From the NCBI GenBank assembly GCA_023376005.1, contig CM042151.1, forward strand, positions 75,482,039-75,546,038: a stretch of DNA of 64,000 bases, read 5' to 3'. The notes beneath the pieces were generated by a model that made no database searches, was not told where the DNA came from, and was given only the letters and a program-made list of their open reading frames with translations. A program made the translations under genes and the position numbers. Positions 55,375 through 64,000 of the stretch are shown here, piece by piece (positions within the stretch are counted from its first letter, which is position 1; the number at the start of each line of letters is the position of its first letter). Source of the DNA: Doryteuthis pealeii. Lineage: Eukaryota > Mollusca > Cephalopoda > Myopsida > Loliginidae.

Positions 55375-55515
55375 CATTTGATTAGATCATGTGAAAAAAA
55401 AAATCCAGAAAACTCTTAAACAACTACACAGCAAAAATGAAAATATGAACATGTTTCCCTAGCCTTTAGGCATAAAATAACCCTAGATGTGTTGACATAC
55501 AATTAAAATCAATGA
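55375..55515 (+). mobile_element. D2 element, 3' end
   Basis: GAAAATATGAACATGTTTCC, then AGGCATAAAATAACCCTAGA and TGTTGACATACAATTAAAATC. Confidence 0.7.
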
Positions 55516-56354
55516 TCATGCTGACCAGCCACAAAAGAGACAAAACAAGAATCAAATTCATTTAAATAAAAAAAAATTTATTAGTAAAAAGACAATGAAC
55601 TCTGTTGGTAACCATTGGAATGTACGCCAACATAATCATATATTCATAATGTATGAATATACACAACCAGTGAAGCATACGTTTGCATATACATGTTAGT
55701 ATGCGACATACCAACCGTTATGCAGATATAAAATTATATATACGTCTTTAGAGACAAGGAGTTGATGATTTAACCTCCGCATGGATATTTCCTGGATCCA
55801 CTCCTTAACAAATTTTTTTTTTTTATGGAAATGTTTTTATCTGGAAAAATGGTAAAATGGCTGGCAAGAATTTAAAGGTTGTAGCCACAAAAATAATCCA
55901 AGAAGCCTTGAGTGCATACAGTTGTTGGCAACGTTGCCAGTCACTCAGTACGTGCACCTTCACTCCTTGGGCGGATATGAAATCATGCAAATACCACAAT
56001 GGACAACATATCATAAGCATGTAGGGAGGGGGTAAAAAAAAGATAATTAAAGGAGACAGGAGTAGATTGGCAAATTAATGCAAATATACTCTGGGTTTGT
56101 TGAGAGGGAAAGAGCTGCTGATGATGATTATAAATAGGGGGGAAAATATGACATCTTGGAATAACCATTGTGATATAAAAACAATTTTCAAAATATGACG
56201 CAGTGTTACATATATCAACTGAAACTGGGGGAAAATATAGGGCCAGTAACTAAAAATAAATAGATATAAAAAAAAAAAAAAAAAAATAATAAATATTCAA
56301 CCAAAAGCATCCTAAAAACAAGATATGGTGCATTGAACATTAACTGTAATATAT

Positions 56355-56433
<79 letters not shown>

Positions 56434-56939
56434 TCAGCAGTTTTTATTAATGCATGTTTAAATAAATCCTATTCTGCTCTTTTTAATTAAAGAAATAAAA
56501 TGTTTTTCTTGTTTATGATCAAGAGAATACAAATACAAATGAATGTAGAAATCAACTGAAAATTTTCAAGTTCTTTTGGCTGTGTCTCCAGACATTTTGA
56601 AGAATGGTACAATTCGTTTTTGTTTTGTTCTTTTATTGGATTTAAACAGTTAATTTTCATTGTCTCAGTCCATTTAAAAAATAGTACAAACTGGATTTTT
56701 ATATAGTTGTTTACGTTCCATTCAAATGCAGTTGGCATTGGCTTTTGAAATGTTAGTTGACGTCATGCAATATTTAGGATTTAAATGAAGTAAGTGTTGA
56801 CTCTTCAAGTGCCAAATGGACGTCATACCAAAAGTAGGAGAAAAAGTGGAATTAAGATTGTTAAAATATATTTTGAACTCCTTGTACAGAGATCTAAAGG
56901 AGAGTTGGGATTTTTAGTTTTATAGTTAAATTGTTTGTT

Positions 56940-57215
56940 TTGTTTTATGGCATATCAACCACGGTGGGTCATTTAATGCCGGTAAAGTTTTGAAAGATTT
57001 GTCGTGATAGTTTGGAAGATATTTTTTTTAAACTCTTTTTTTTTGTAAACATATTTACTATTTAACCCATAGATGGGATCCTAACAGGTACTACCACTCC
57101 GGGTCAGAGTGAACCAGGGAGCAATGGTGAAGGGGTGTCCCACATCCCCCAGACTTCCAGAACTAGAACCTTACCATCAGATAGAGTTTAATGTCATACC
57201 CAGGACACTAAGACC
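56940..57215 (-). mobile_element. D1 element, 3' part
   Basis: On the - strand: AACTCTATCTGATGGTAAGG, TGACCCGGAGTGGTAGTACC, GGATCCCATCTATGGGTTAA and the tail GGCATTAAATGACCCACCGT. Confidence 0.78.
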
Positions 57216-57644
57216 CTCAGCCATTGCCCTCTAGAACTCATATGATAGTTAAATTGTATAATTCTTGAAAATGGCTGGAGACACAGCCAGGTTTTTTCAC
57301 ATGATTTTGACATACATTCGATCCAGATTTAGGTTTCCTTATTCTAACAAAAAAAAAAAAAAAAATTTTCATTTTTTACTGTCTGCTCTTTTTAACATTT
57401 TACATATTGATCGCAATGTCTTGTCAGGCAACTGCCACTCCTTCATTCATTATCTGTTTGTGAGCTCGTTCATGACTTTTCAATCCTGCCAGCAACTTGC
57501 ATAACTTAGAAGATATCTAGCACACATAACGTTCAGTGTTGACAGAGTCGACAGGCATTGTATACGCATCACTGTAAACTCTCATATGACGCTTGAGACC
57601 ACCAGCTGTTTGGCACACATTTTACTTATACACATACGTAAGTA

Positions 57645-57744
57645 ACTTCCTGTGCAGCACATACGCCGAGTTGGCTAGGACTGGTTTTGAACCTGGAACC
57701 TTCTGGTTCCTAGCTGGACGCTCTACCAACTGAACTAAGCCAGC

Positions 57745-57748
<4 letters not shown>
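57645..57748 (-). mobile_element. SINE-A, head only
   Basis: - strand GGCTTAGTTCAGTTGGTAGA, GCGTCCAGCTAGGAACCAGA, ending in GTATGTGCTGCACAGG. A GT microsatellite follows on the + strand. Confidence 0.75.
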
Positions 57749-57785
<37 letters not shown>

Positions 57786-58002
57786 AAATCCAATGGTATG
57801 TAGAAAATAGAAAAAAAAACCCTTCAAGATATTAGGATGAAAAAAGTATTGTCTAAACCTTTTCAAATTTTGAAAAGATTTCCAGGACTGTTTAGACCAC
57901 ACTTAATTTTTTTGAAGGTTTAAAGATGTTTTAATGGTAACTTCACCATCTATAATAAATTTATCTTTTTAGAATACTTTGTTTTTTTCTACACACACAC
58001 AC

Positions 58003-58034
<32 letters not shown>

Positions 58035-59033
58035 TACACACACACACACACTGTTGCATAGGGCCAGTCGTTAGTAGTAGTAGTAGCTGTCATTAGTTCA
58101 ACATATGCAAGTTGTATAGTCAAAAAGGGATTGTTTATTTCTTTCTAAGCTCGTGGGTTCTTTTTCCGAGAGAAGGAGAGTGAGAGAGTAAGGTCGAGCT
58201 GATCTATCTTAAATCACGTTCATGTGCACTGTTTGTTGCTAGCCTAGATATGTCACCACGGACTCCCAACAAACGCGTCCAACCCTCCTTGGTCAGGCAA
58301 AAAAAAAAAAAAAAAGTGAATTTTCTTTACTTCCGTTTGTGGTCCCGATGGTGGGGGAAGTTCACATCCACTTTTGTTCCTCCGCAGAAACCGGGACTTC
58401 CGTTTTTATTATTTCTTTTTCATCTCTTTCTCCACAAATCCGATTACCGTTTTCTTTTCAATCCCCAAATTCCCCCTAGACCATAATAATTACACTACAC
58501 ACACAATATATTAATAACTATAAAAATAAGGCAGAGTAATAACTCATCACTCCCGAGTTTCATGTCTTCGATTGTCAATATATTGTTAATATATTGTGAT
58601 ATGGGTCTGTATTACTGTGTATTTAGCACTGTAAAGATTTTACAGTTTGGAGGCGCTTTTGGCACTGAATTCTAACCATAACTATATACATACATATATG
58701 TATATATATAATATATATATATGTGGAGTTGCTTCAAGAACTTTGACAAAACCATCTCCAGCATCTCAAAGTATTGAGGAAGAGGGCGAAAGCTAGATTG
58801 ATCATGCCAGCAACTTCATTTGATAACTCTCCTGGATGTACTGTCTGAAGACTTGCAAGAAAGTCTGTGGCCGTTATGAAATATCATGAGACACAGGCAT
58901 AAAAACTGATGAGAGCTGTTTGACCCTCATACATCGAAAATGACTCAAGAGTCCATTATATATATATATATATATATATATTTTTTTGGATGTTTGTTTA
59001 TTTAGAAGCGTTGCTGAATAAAGTATATATTAA

Positions 59034-59164
59034 ATTTTTACTTGAAGGCACTTACAACGCATGTATCGCATAAAATTCAATACTTTTTCTTATAGAAAGT
59101 TCATTTTCTATAAGAAAAAGTATCGGATTTTATGCGATACATGCGTTGTAAGTGCCTTCAAGTA

Positions 59165-59169
<5 letters not shown>
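59034..59169. repeat. Near-perfect palindrome
   Basis: ATTTTTACTTGAAGGCACTT to CTTTTTCTTATAGAAA is mirrored by TTTCTATAAGAAAAAG to AAGTGCCTTCAAGTAAAAAT; arms about 62 bp, spacer about 10 bases, flanked by AT microsatellite. Confidence 0.9.
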
Positions 59170-59202
<33 letters not shown>

Positions 59203-59489
59203 CAATGATAAAGTGAACGGTCTTACATTTTTGTAGTGATGAATCTTAGATGTCTATTGCTATCTGTAGGTGGTATGTAGCTGTGTTTAATTACTGATTG
59301 ATCTTGTTTATAGTTGGAGTGCATTTGGTTACAATAAAATAGGTTGATGGTATTTTTATTGGGATTATTTTAAGTTGCTATTCATAGAGGTCTGTAAAGA
59401 TATTTTTATTCATCTACGTTATGTAGACTCATAAATTTACCCATTATGGTTTATATATATATATATATATATATAATATTTTTTTTTTT

Positions 59490-59935
59490 CAGGAACACCG
59501 ATAGTAAGATTGGCGTACTTACTACTCGCATAAATCCCCAAATGGGTTTGAAATGGGCTCCATAGCCTTGGTCAGCAACCCATCAACTCAAGAAATCCAA
59601 CACAGAACCTCTGATGCCCTCAAGGAAAGGCTAGGGGAGTAAACCCCAAAAATAAATCAGGAGCTGGAGTCCCTAAGGTGGTGTGATGCTGAAATCCAGT
59701 GCTACCCATTAACTCCTGCGACACTACTGTTGCTAAACTGCATTGGTCCCTTACCTTTCCTTTGGATCACAGTGGTAGTGTGGAGAGGGGGGATTTGCTG
59801 CACGAGCAACAGCTCATCCTCCATATGAAACCGCCCAGGCTATGTAGTTCAAGTTAACAAAAACCTGACACTACTCCATCGTCTCTTGTAGATGGAAGGA
59901 TGCCAACAAAAAAAAAAAAAAAAAAAAAAAAAATT
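59490..59935 (+). mobile_element. LINE 3' region with poly(A) tail
   Basis: GC-richer block (for example CCCATTAACTCCTGCGACAC, GAAACCGCCCAGGCTATGTA) ending GTAGATGGAAGGATGCCAAC then an A run of about 20. The end matches 38735-38765 on the other strand. No open frame, so it is read as a LINE 3' UTR. Confidence 0.55.
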
Positions 59936-59989
59936 ATATATACAAACTACAAAACTACCACAGTGAATGCCCACAAAGATACAAGACCG

Positions 59990-60022
<33 letters not shown>

Positions 60023-60975
60023 TGATCAATCAAGCTTAATTTATCTCCTCCTCACACTATTTCTTAACCATGTAATTTAATATCAAAAATTAAAAACATC
60101 CTTGTTACTAACAATAGTGCACCTAAAAAAAAAAAAAAAAAAAACAGCCCAGCCTATGCCCATAGGAAACAGAGTTCTATGGGTTAAGGTTAGTCTGATA
60201 CAAAGCTGTTGAGATTAGAGATTGTATTTTAAGTGGGTAAAGGTCTATCTTGAAAACCAGCAGCAAGAAATTGGTATATTTCTTTCTTTGAAGGAGAAAT
60301 ATTTTTGAAAGTTATGTAATCCTCTTGATTAAAATGAAATTCTTTGGCTACAAAATATTTTGTTTCAGTTTTTATAGTTTTGTCAATATGATAAAAAAAT
60401 GGGAAAACAAATAAAAAATATAAAAAATTATATTTAAAAAAGAAAAGTATGAAAAATCAAATTTACAAAAGAAAAAAAAAAAAGAATCAAATTTAAAAAA
60501 TATGAAAAATCAAATTTTTTTTCAAACACCGAAAAAAAATTTTTAAATATGAAAAATCATATCTAAAAAAAAAAAAAAAAAAAAAAAAAAATAAAAGGGG
60601 GCAGCTCATTTGTTTGTATATTGTACAGAATCCAATAATGATAAATATAAATAATAAGTGGATGCAAGAAGTGGAGATACAATATCCGAAGACATGCAGT
60701 TTTTGTATGATAATTAATTTCGATAGTCTTTCATAAAATAGTTTCTCAAATTGATATAGAAATACTGAAAGAAGATTTGCCAAGTCTTTTCCAAGGACAA
60801 GTTCAGTATGTTATAGTCATGTGTATATTTATCATGATAGTAATAATAATAATAAAAATAGCAGAATCTGAGAGAGTCGTCAGCTTGCTTAGAAAAATGT
60901 CCAGTTAATGATTTGCTTCTGAAAGCAAGCAAACAACTTGTGTTTTTGTTGGAAACGGTTTTAATGAATGAAACA

Positions 60976-61219
60976 TCACCAAAAAATAGCCAGACCAAAG
61001 ATGGATTCCTTGTTTTGTATTGTGAATTTTTTTTTTTTTTTTTTTTGTCTGGTTAAGAGTCTTTTGCTGTAGGCACTTTTTTTTGTCATTTGAAGCACAT
61101 GTTCAGAAACCAGATTAAAATTTGGTAGCATGGCCACAACCACCACAAAGCCCATAAAAAGCACAAAGAGGATAATAGGAGTAAGAATGCTCCAAACAGG
61201 CCACAGTCCAACGGTTAAG
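60976..61219 (-). CDS. TMEM128: TMEM128 last coding exon
   Basis: Acceptor TCTTTTTACAG ends at 61220. The first base completes a Cys codon, then LTVGLWPVWSILTPIILFVL and FMGFVVVVAMLPNFNLV follow. The conserved helix is complete; the frame then continues SEHVLQMTKKSAYSKRLLTR, a run of Lys codons from the A tract opposite 61027-61046, and about 20 more residues to a stop at 60976. The extension has no recognisable domain and its frame depends on the exact length of the A run. Confidence 0.85.
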
Positions 61220-63994
61220 CTGTAAAAAGAAAGAAAAAATAAATAAATAAAATAAAATATTTAAAAAAAAAGAAAAAAAAAAAGAAGACTTATACAAGAA
61301 TAAAGACTAATTATTATTTTCTAAGCTGTGCTTAAATGTTGAACAGGCTCATTGCTGCTTAACACAGTTAATTGATAGATTTTAACAGCATGTCAATCCA
61401 TCTCGGGTTATTTTATACCTAGGGGTTAGGGAATTATGATTACTAGCAAAAGTATGTGCTCTCTGGGTGCAAGTATTCAAGTTTTAATGTAATAAAATAT
61501 ATTATATTAAATTAGAAAGACTAACAAAACTAAATAAGAACAAATGCAAAAATATTACAATTATTTTAATTATATTTTAATTGGTTTCAATATAAAATCA
61601 TTCATAGAATTGATTTTATTATTTTGGAGAATAAAACAATAGAGATCAATGTGCCGATACACTGGCACAGGCTGAGTCACTGCTACATAGCTTAGAGGAG
61701 GCAGCAAAGAATATCGGCCTTTATGTGAACTCCGGTAAAACAGAGTTCATGAGTTTCAAAAATAAAGGAAACATCTCCACACTCAACGGCAAGCCTCTTA
61801 AGCCAGTAGAACAATTCACATACCTGGGTGGTAATATCTCCTCCACAGAGAACAATGTTAATACACAGATAGCAAAGGCATGGACAGCCACAAATAGATT
61901 ATCAGTCATATGGAGGTCCAATCTCCCTGACAAGCTGAAGCGACAGTTCTTCCAGGCTGTGGTTGTGTCGGTGCTGCTATATGGCTGCACCACCTGTACC
62001 CTAACGAAGTGTCTTGAGAATAAGCTAGATGGGAGCTGCACAAGAATGCTGCATGCAGTCTTGAACAAGTTGTGGAAACAGCACCCCACAAAGAAACAGC
62101 CGTACGGTCACCTGGCCCCATCTCACAAACTATCCACGTGAGACGGACAAGGCATGCAGGTCACTGCTGGAGAAGCAAGGATGAACTCATAAGCAACGTT
62201 CTCCTGTGGAAGCCAACACATGGACATGCAAGTGTGGGGCGCCCAGCAAGGACCTACATTGACCAGCTATGCGAAGATGCTGGCTGCTCCGCAGAGGAGC
62301 TCCCAGGTGCAATGAATGATAGGGAAGGTTGGCGAGAGATTGTCATGGATACCTGTGCTTCATGAGCGACATGATGATGATGAGAGATCAATAACACCAA
62401 GTAATTATTTATCAAACCCATTTTTTTAAACCAGTATGCAAATTAACCACATCATATTATGTAAACCTTTATTTTTAGTGATATATAAGACACATTGCAG
62501 GATTTTAAACGCCTTAGTAACATGGGCTGTTTTAAGGCAAATCTAACTCAGATTTTCATAGAGACATGGTTAATGAATAATTATTAAAATAGATAAGATT
62601 TATTCTATATATTAATGATTTTGACTATAAATAAATAATCATTGATAAACTTACATAATTGCTGAAGGTATTGTGATGTAAGCAGTGACGTAGTTTCGGT
62701 TACAGACAAATAGATACTGAATCTCTATAAGATTGTATGTTCATATTTACATTTTTTTGTGCAGTTGTATTTTTTTTTTTTTTTTTTAATTTTTTACTCA
62801 CAGTCCCTAGTAAAATGTCAGAAATCTGATCTGATAAAATAGGAATTCTTTCAATTTATAGCTGCATCAGTACTACTGTATGGATGCAACACTTTGACTA
62901 AGGAAACTCGTGGATAAACAAACTAGACAAGAATTACACAAGAATGCTAAAGGCCGTTTTGAACATGTTGGAGGTATTATGATATAAGATGTGCTCTAAA
63001 TACCCACCTAGATTTATAGACTAGCGAGGGTCACGTGACTGACTCTTGTAACCAATCACTAGCAATACTACTGGCCTGATAGAATACGATTAAAAGGATT
63101 CATTATCGACGGACTCTTTATCAAGGATCCACCACCAGATAAGCGCTTCTGCTATAAGGCCAAGGAATGGCTCTTAAAACAAATCCTGGAAGCAGCAGCC
63201 AACAAAACAGAAAATGTATGGCCATTTAATTTCCATCCAAGAACAAGACCTGCTGTTCATAGCAGGTCTTGGCAAGAGAGAGTCAAGAGAATCTGTGATG
63301 TTGACACATCTTGATGATAGATCAAAGAAAATCTATTCATAAACACTTAGAAAACAATGATATGTGCAGAAGACTAGGAATAAATTCACATACAGAAGTA
63401 TCAGTGTGTGTGTGAGGGGGGAAGCAGTTTAGATTTTGAACATCTCACTATAGCCACAGTTTATAAATATATATATCTTATATATAATATGAGTCTTCAC
63501 ATATGCTTCTAAATTATTTAGTTAAGAATTAATGTAAAAATGAATTAATGAATAGAATAAAAAAGTGAATGAAATGAATGGAATAAATGAAAAAGATTTT
63601 TTTCAAAGGACATATCCCCCCCCCAAAAAAATTTTTTTTTCATTCATTTTTTTATTCTATTCCTTAATTCATTTTTACATTAATTCTGAACTATATATCG
63701 ATATCGATCGATCGATCGAGAGAAGCATATCAACACACTTAGAAAGAGAAAGGAAAAAAGAAATACATGAAAAAAAAAAAGAAAAATATATGAACAGATT
63801 TTGAAAGCAAGAGCCAGCTTACTTACCAAAATGCTCCTATGATGAAAGCCCCCGTAGCAATAGGTATTACTGCTGGATAGCGCTTTTCCCACTCATCTGA
63901 GTTGATCTTCTTCACACAGCTAATCCAAAGGATGAGGAAAAGAGCAATGCCAATGTTGACAGCAATCAACATGAGACCAATGTTCAACCAGGTT
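60976..63994 (-). CDS. TMEM128: TMEM128 (four-pass transmembrane protein), last two coding exons
   Basis: Joined - strand exons 63994-63827 and 61219-60976 give a protein that aligns with the second half of TMEM128, a small multipass membrane protein whose function is not well defined. Matching marks are RYPAVIPIATGAFIIGA (human KYPALIPITTASFIAAG), and LW.VWS..TP followed by a last hydrophobic helix with the LFMG motif. Three hydrophobic segments are visible. The 5' exons lie beyond position 64000. The gene converges with MARCHF5. The human protein ends shortly after the last helix; here the frame runs on for about 45 residues through a Lys run coded by a poly(A) tract, so the exact C-terminus is doubtful. 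The identity was called from remembered family sequence. Confidence 0.85.
61443..62732 (-). mobile_element. Non-autonomous Helitron carrying a LINE copy
   Basis: - strand start TCTTATAGAGATTCAGTATC, CTGTAACCGAAACTACGTCA; end CTTGCACCCAGAGAGCACAT, then ACTTTTGCTAG|T. Interrupted by 61651-62382. Confidence 0.78.
61651..62382 (+). mobile_element. LINE (non-LTR retrotransposon), 5'-truncated copy with target-site duplication
   Basis: Encodes the end of a non-LTR reverse-transcriptase ORF: AQAESLLHSLEEAAKNIGLY, VNSGKTEFMSFKN, PVEQFTYLGGNISSTENNVN, RLSVIWRSNLPDKLKRQFFQ, VSVLLYGCTTCTLTK, then after one frameshift near 62122 RRTRHAGHCWRSKDELISNV, GHASVGRPARTYIDQLCEDA and MNDREGWREIV. The YADD catalytic box would lie just upstream and is missing. 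It ends in ATGATGATGATGA. AGAGATCAAT at 61641-61650 and 62383-62392 is its duplication. The copy is dead but well preserved; RTE-like affinity is a guess from the short-repeat tail. Confidence 0.85.
62845..63310 (+). mobile_element. LINE reverse-transcriptase fragments split by another repeat
   Basis: 62845-62970 (GCTGCATCAGTACTACTGTA, AGAATGCTAAAGGCCG) and 63180-63305 (CAAATCCTGGAAGCAGCAGC, GGCAAGAGAGAGTCAAGAGA) bracket about 200 bp that is an inverted relative of 48150-48335 (GATTTATAGACTAG, CCAATCACT). Confidence 0.62.
63827..63994 (-). CDS. TMEM128: TMEM128 penultimate coding exon
   Basis: On the - strand TTTTAG just before 63994 is a plausible acceptor, although the upstream tract is cut by the window end. 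The exon reads TWLNIGLMLIAVNIGIALFL, then ILWISCVKKINSDEWEKRYP and AVIPIATGAFIIGAF. The donor is TTTTG|GTAAGT, immediately after 63827 in transcript direction. The exon ends with two bases (TG) of a split Cys codon. Confidence 0.88.
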
Positions 63995-64000
63995 CTAAAA

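Larger units (their letters stand above)
41451..60975. other. Intergenic region between MARCHF5 and TMEM128
   Basis: No exon of a recognisable gene was found. Apart from the listed repeats, 43860-44370, 46343-46700, 47053-47298, 49520-49960, 50400-51100, 53120-53430, 55520-56340, 56440-56935, 57220-57640, 57790-58690, 59210-59480 and 60180-60970 are AT-rich or low-complexity stretches where I see nothing more. 58740-58955 is a GC-richer patch of unknown origin. Confidence 0.6.
61375..62800 (-). mobile_element. D2 3' end split by a Helitron
   Basis: - strand D2 tail at 61375-61442 (CCTAGGTATAAAATAACCCG-type end) and its upstream part at 62733-62800 (ACTGCACAAAAAAATG, GTAAATATGAACATACAA). Element 61443-62732 sits between them. 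Confidence 0.75.
61220..63826 (-). other. TMEM128: TMEM128 intron, 2.6 kb
   Basis: On the - strand it starts GTAAGT at 63826 and ends TTTTTACAG at 61220. It contains a D2 element split by a Helitron, which in turn is split by a LINE copy, and further LINE fragments at 62845-63300. 63310-63820 is AT-rich with a short inverted repeat (ATGAATTAATG region) and a GATC-type microsatellite near 63697-63720. Confidence 0.85.

Overview
The window is an AT-rich, repeat-dense stretch of an animal nuclear genome, most probably a coleoid cephalopod (octopus-like). I infer this from the two conserved animal genes with introns of 2 to more than 25 kb, and from several tRNA-derived SINE families, Helitron-like elements and a Penelope-like fragment. 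The species is an inference; nothing in the sequence names it. There are no bacterial-style operons, no CRISPR array and no functional tRNA or rRNA gene.

Two protein-coding genes can be supported, placed tail to tail. (1) MARCHF5 (MITOL, mitochondrial E3 ubiquitin ligase) runs on the + strand. Its last four coding exons are at 25423-25553, 34082-34259, 37357-37520 and 39440-39622, and they encode the four-helix membrane part and the C-terminal tail. The RING-CH exons were not found in the 25.4 kb upstream and probably lie before position 1. (2) TMEM128 (four-pass membrane protein) runs on the - strand. Its last two coding exons are at 63827-63994 and 60976-61219; the 5' exons lie beyond position 64000.

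Layout: 1-25422 is intronic or upstream sequence full of repeats, with one CpG-rich block at about 15.93-16.56 kb. 25423-39622 holds the MARCHF5 exons and three repeat-filled introns. 39623 to about 41.45 kb is the probable 3' UTR, which contains a 440-bp inverted repeat. About 41.5-60.9 kb is intergenic, rich in fold-back elements, Helitrons and SINEs. 60976-64000 is the end of TMEM128, with a Helitron carrying a LINE copy in its intron.

The repeats are the most informative part. I define here: D1 (about 585 bp, target-site duplications visible); D2 (about 560 bp, related to D1, with degenerate internal repeats); SINE-A and SINE-B (tRNA-derived heads); family E (tRNA-like, often with inverted ends); and a family of non-autonomous Helitrons (TC start, hairpin, CTAG end). 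A 207-bp element at 20244-20450 has a 5S rRNA-derived head and a perfect 13-bp target-site duplication. Its 3' tail matches that of D1, and the same tail type ends D2 and one tRNA-headed copy. This suggests that several unrelated heads have captured one retrotransposition tail. Nested insertions (D2 broken by Helitrons, one Helitron broken by a LINE, D2 broken by the 5S element, family E and a fold-back element broken by D1) give a readable relative chronology.
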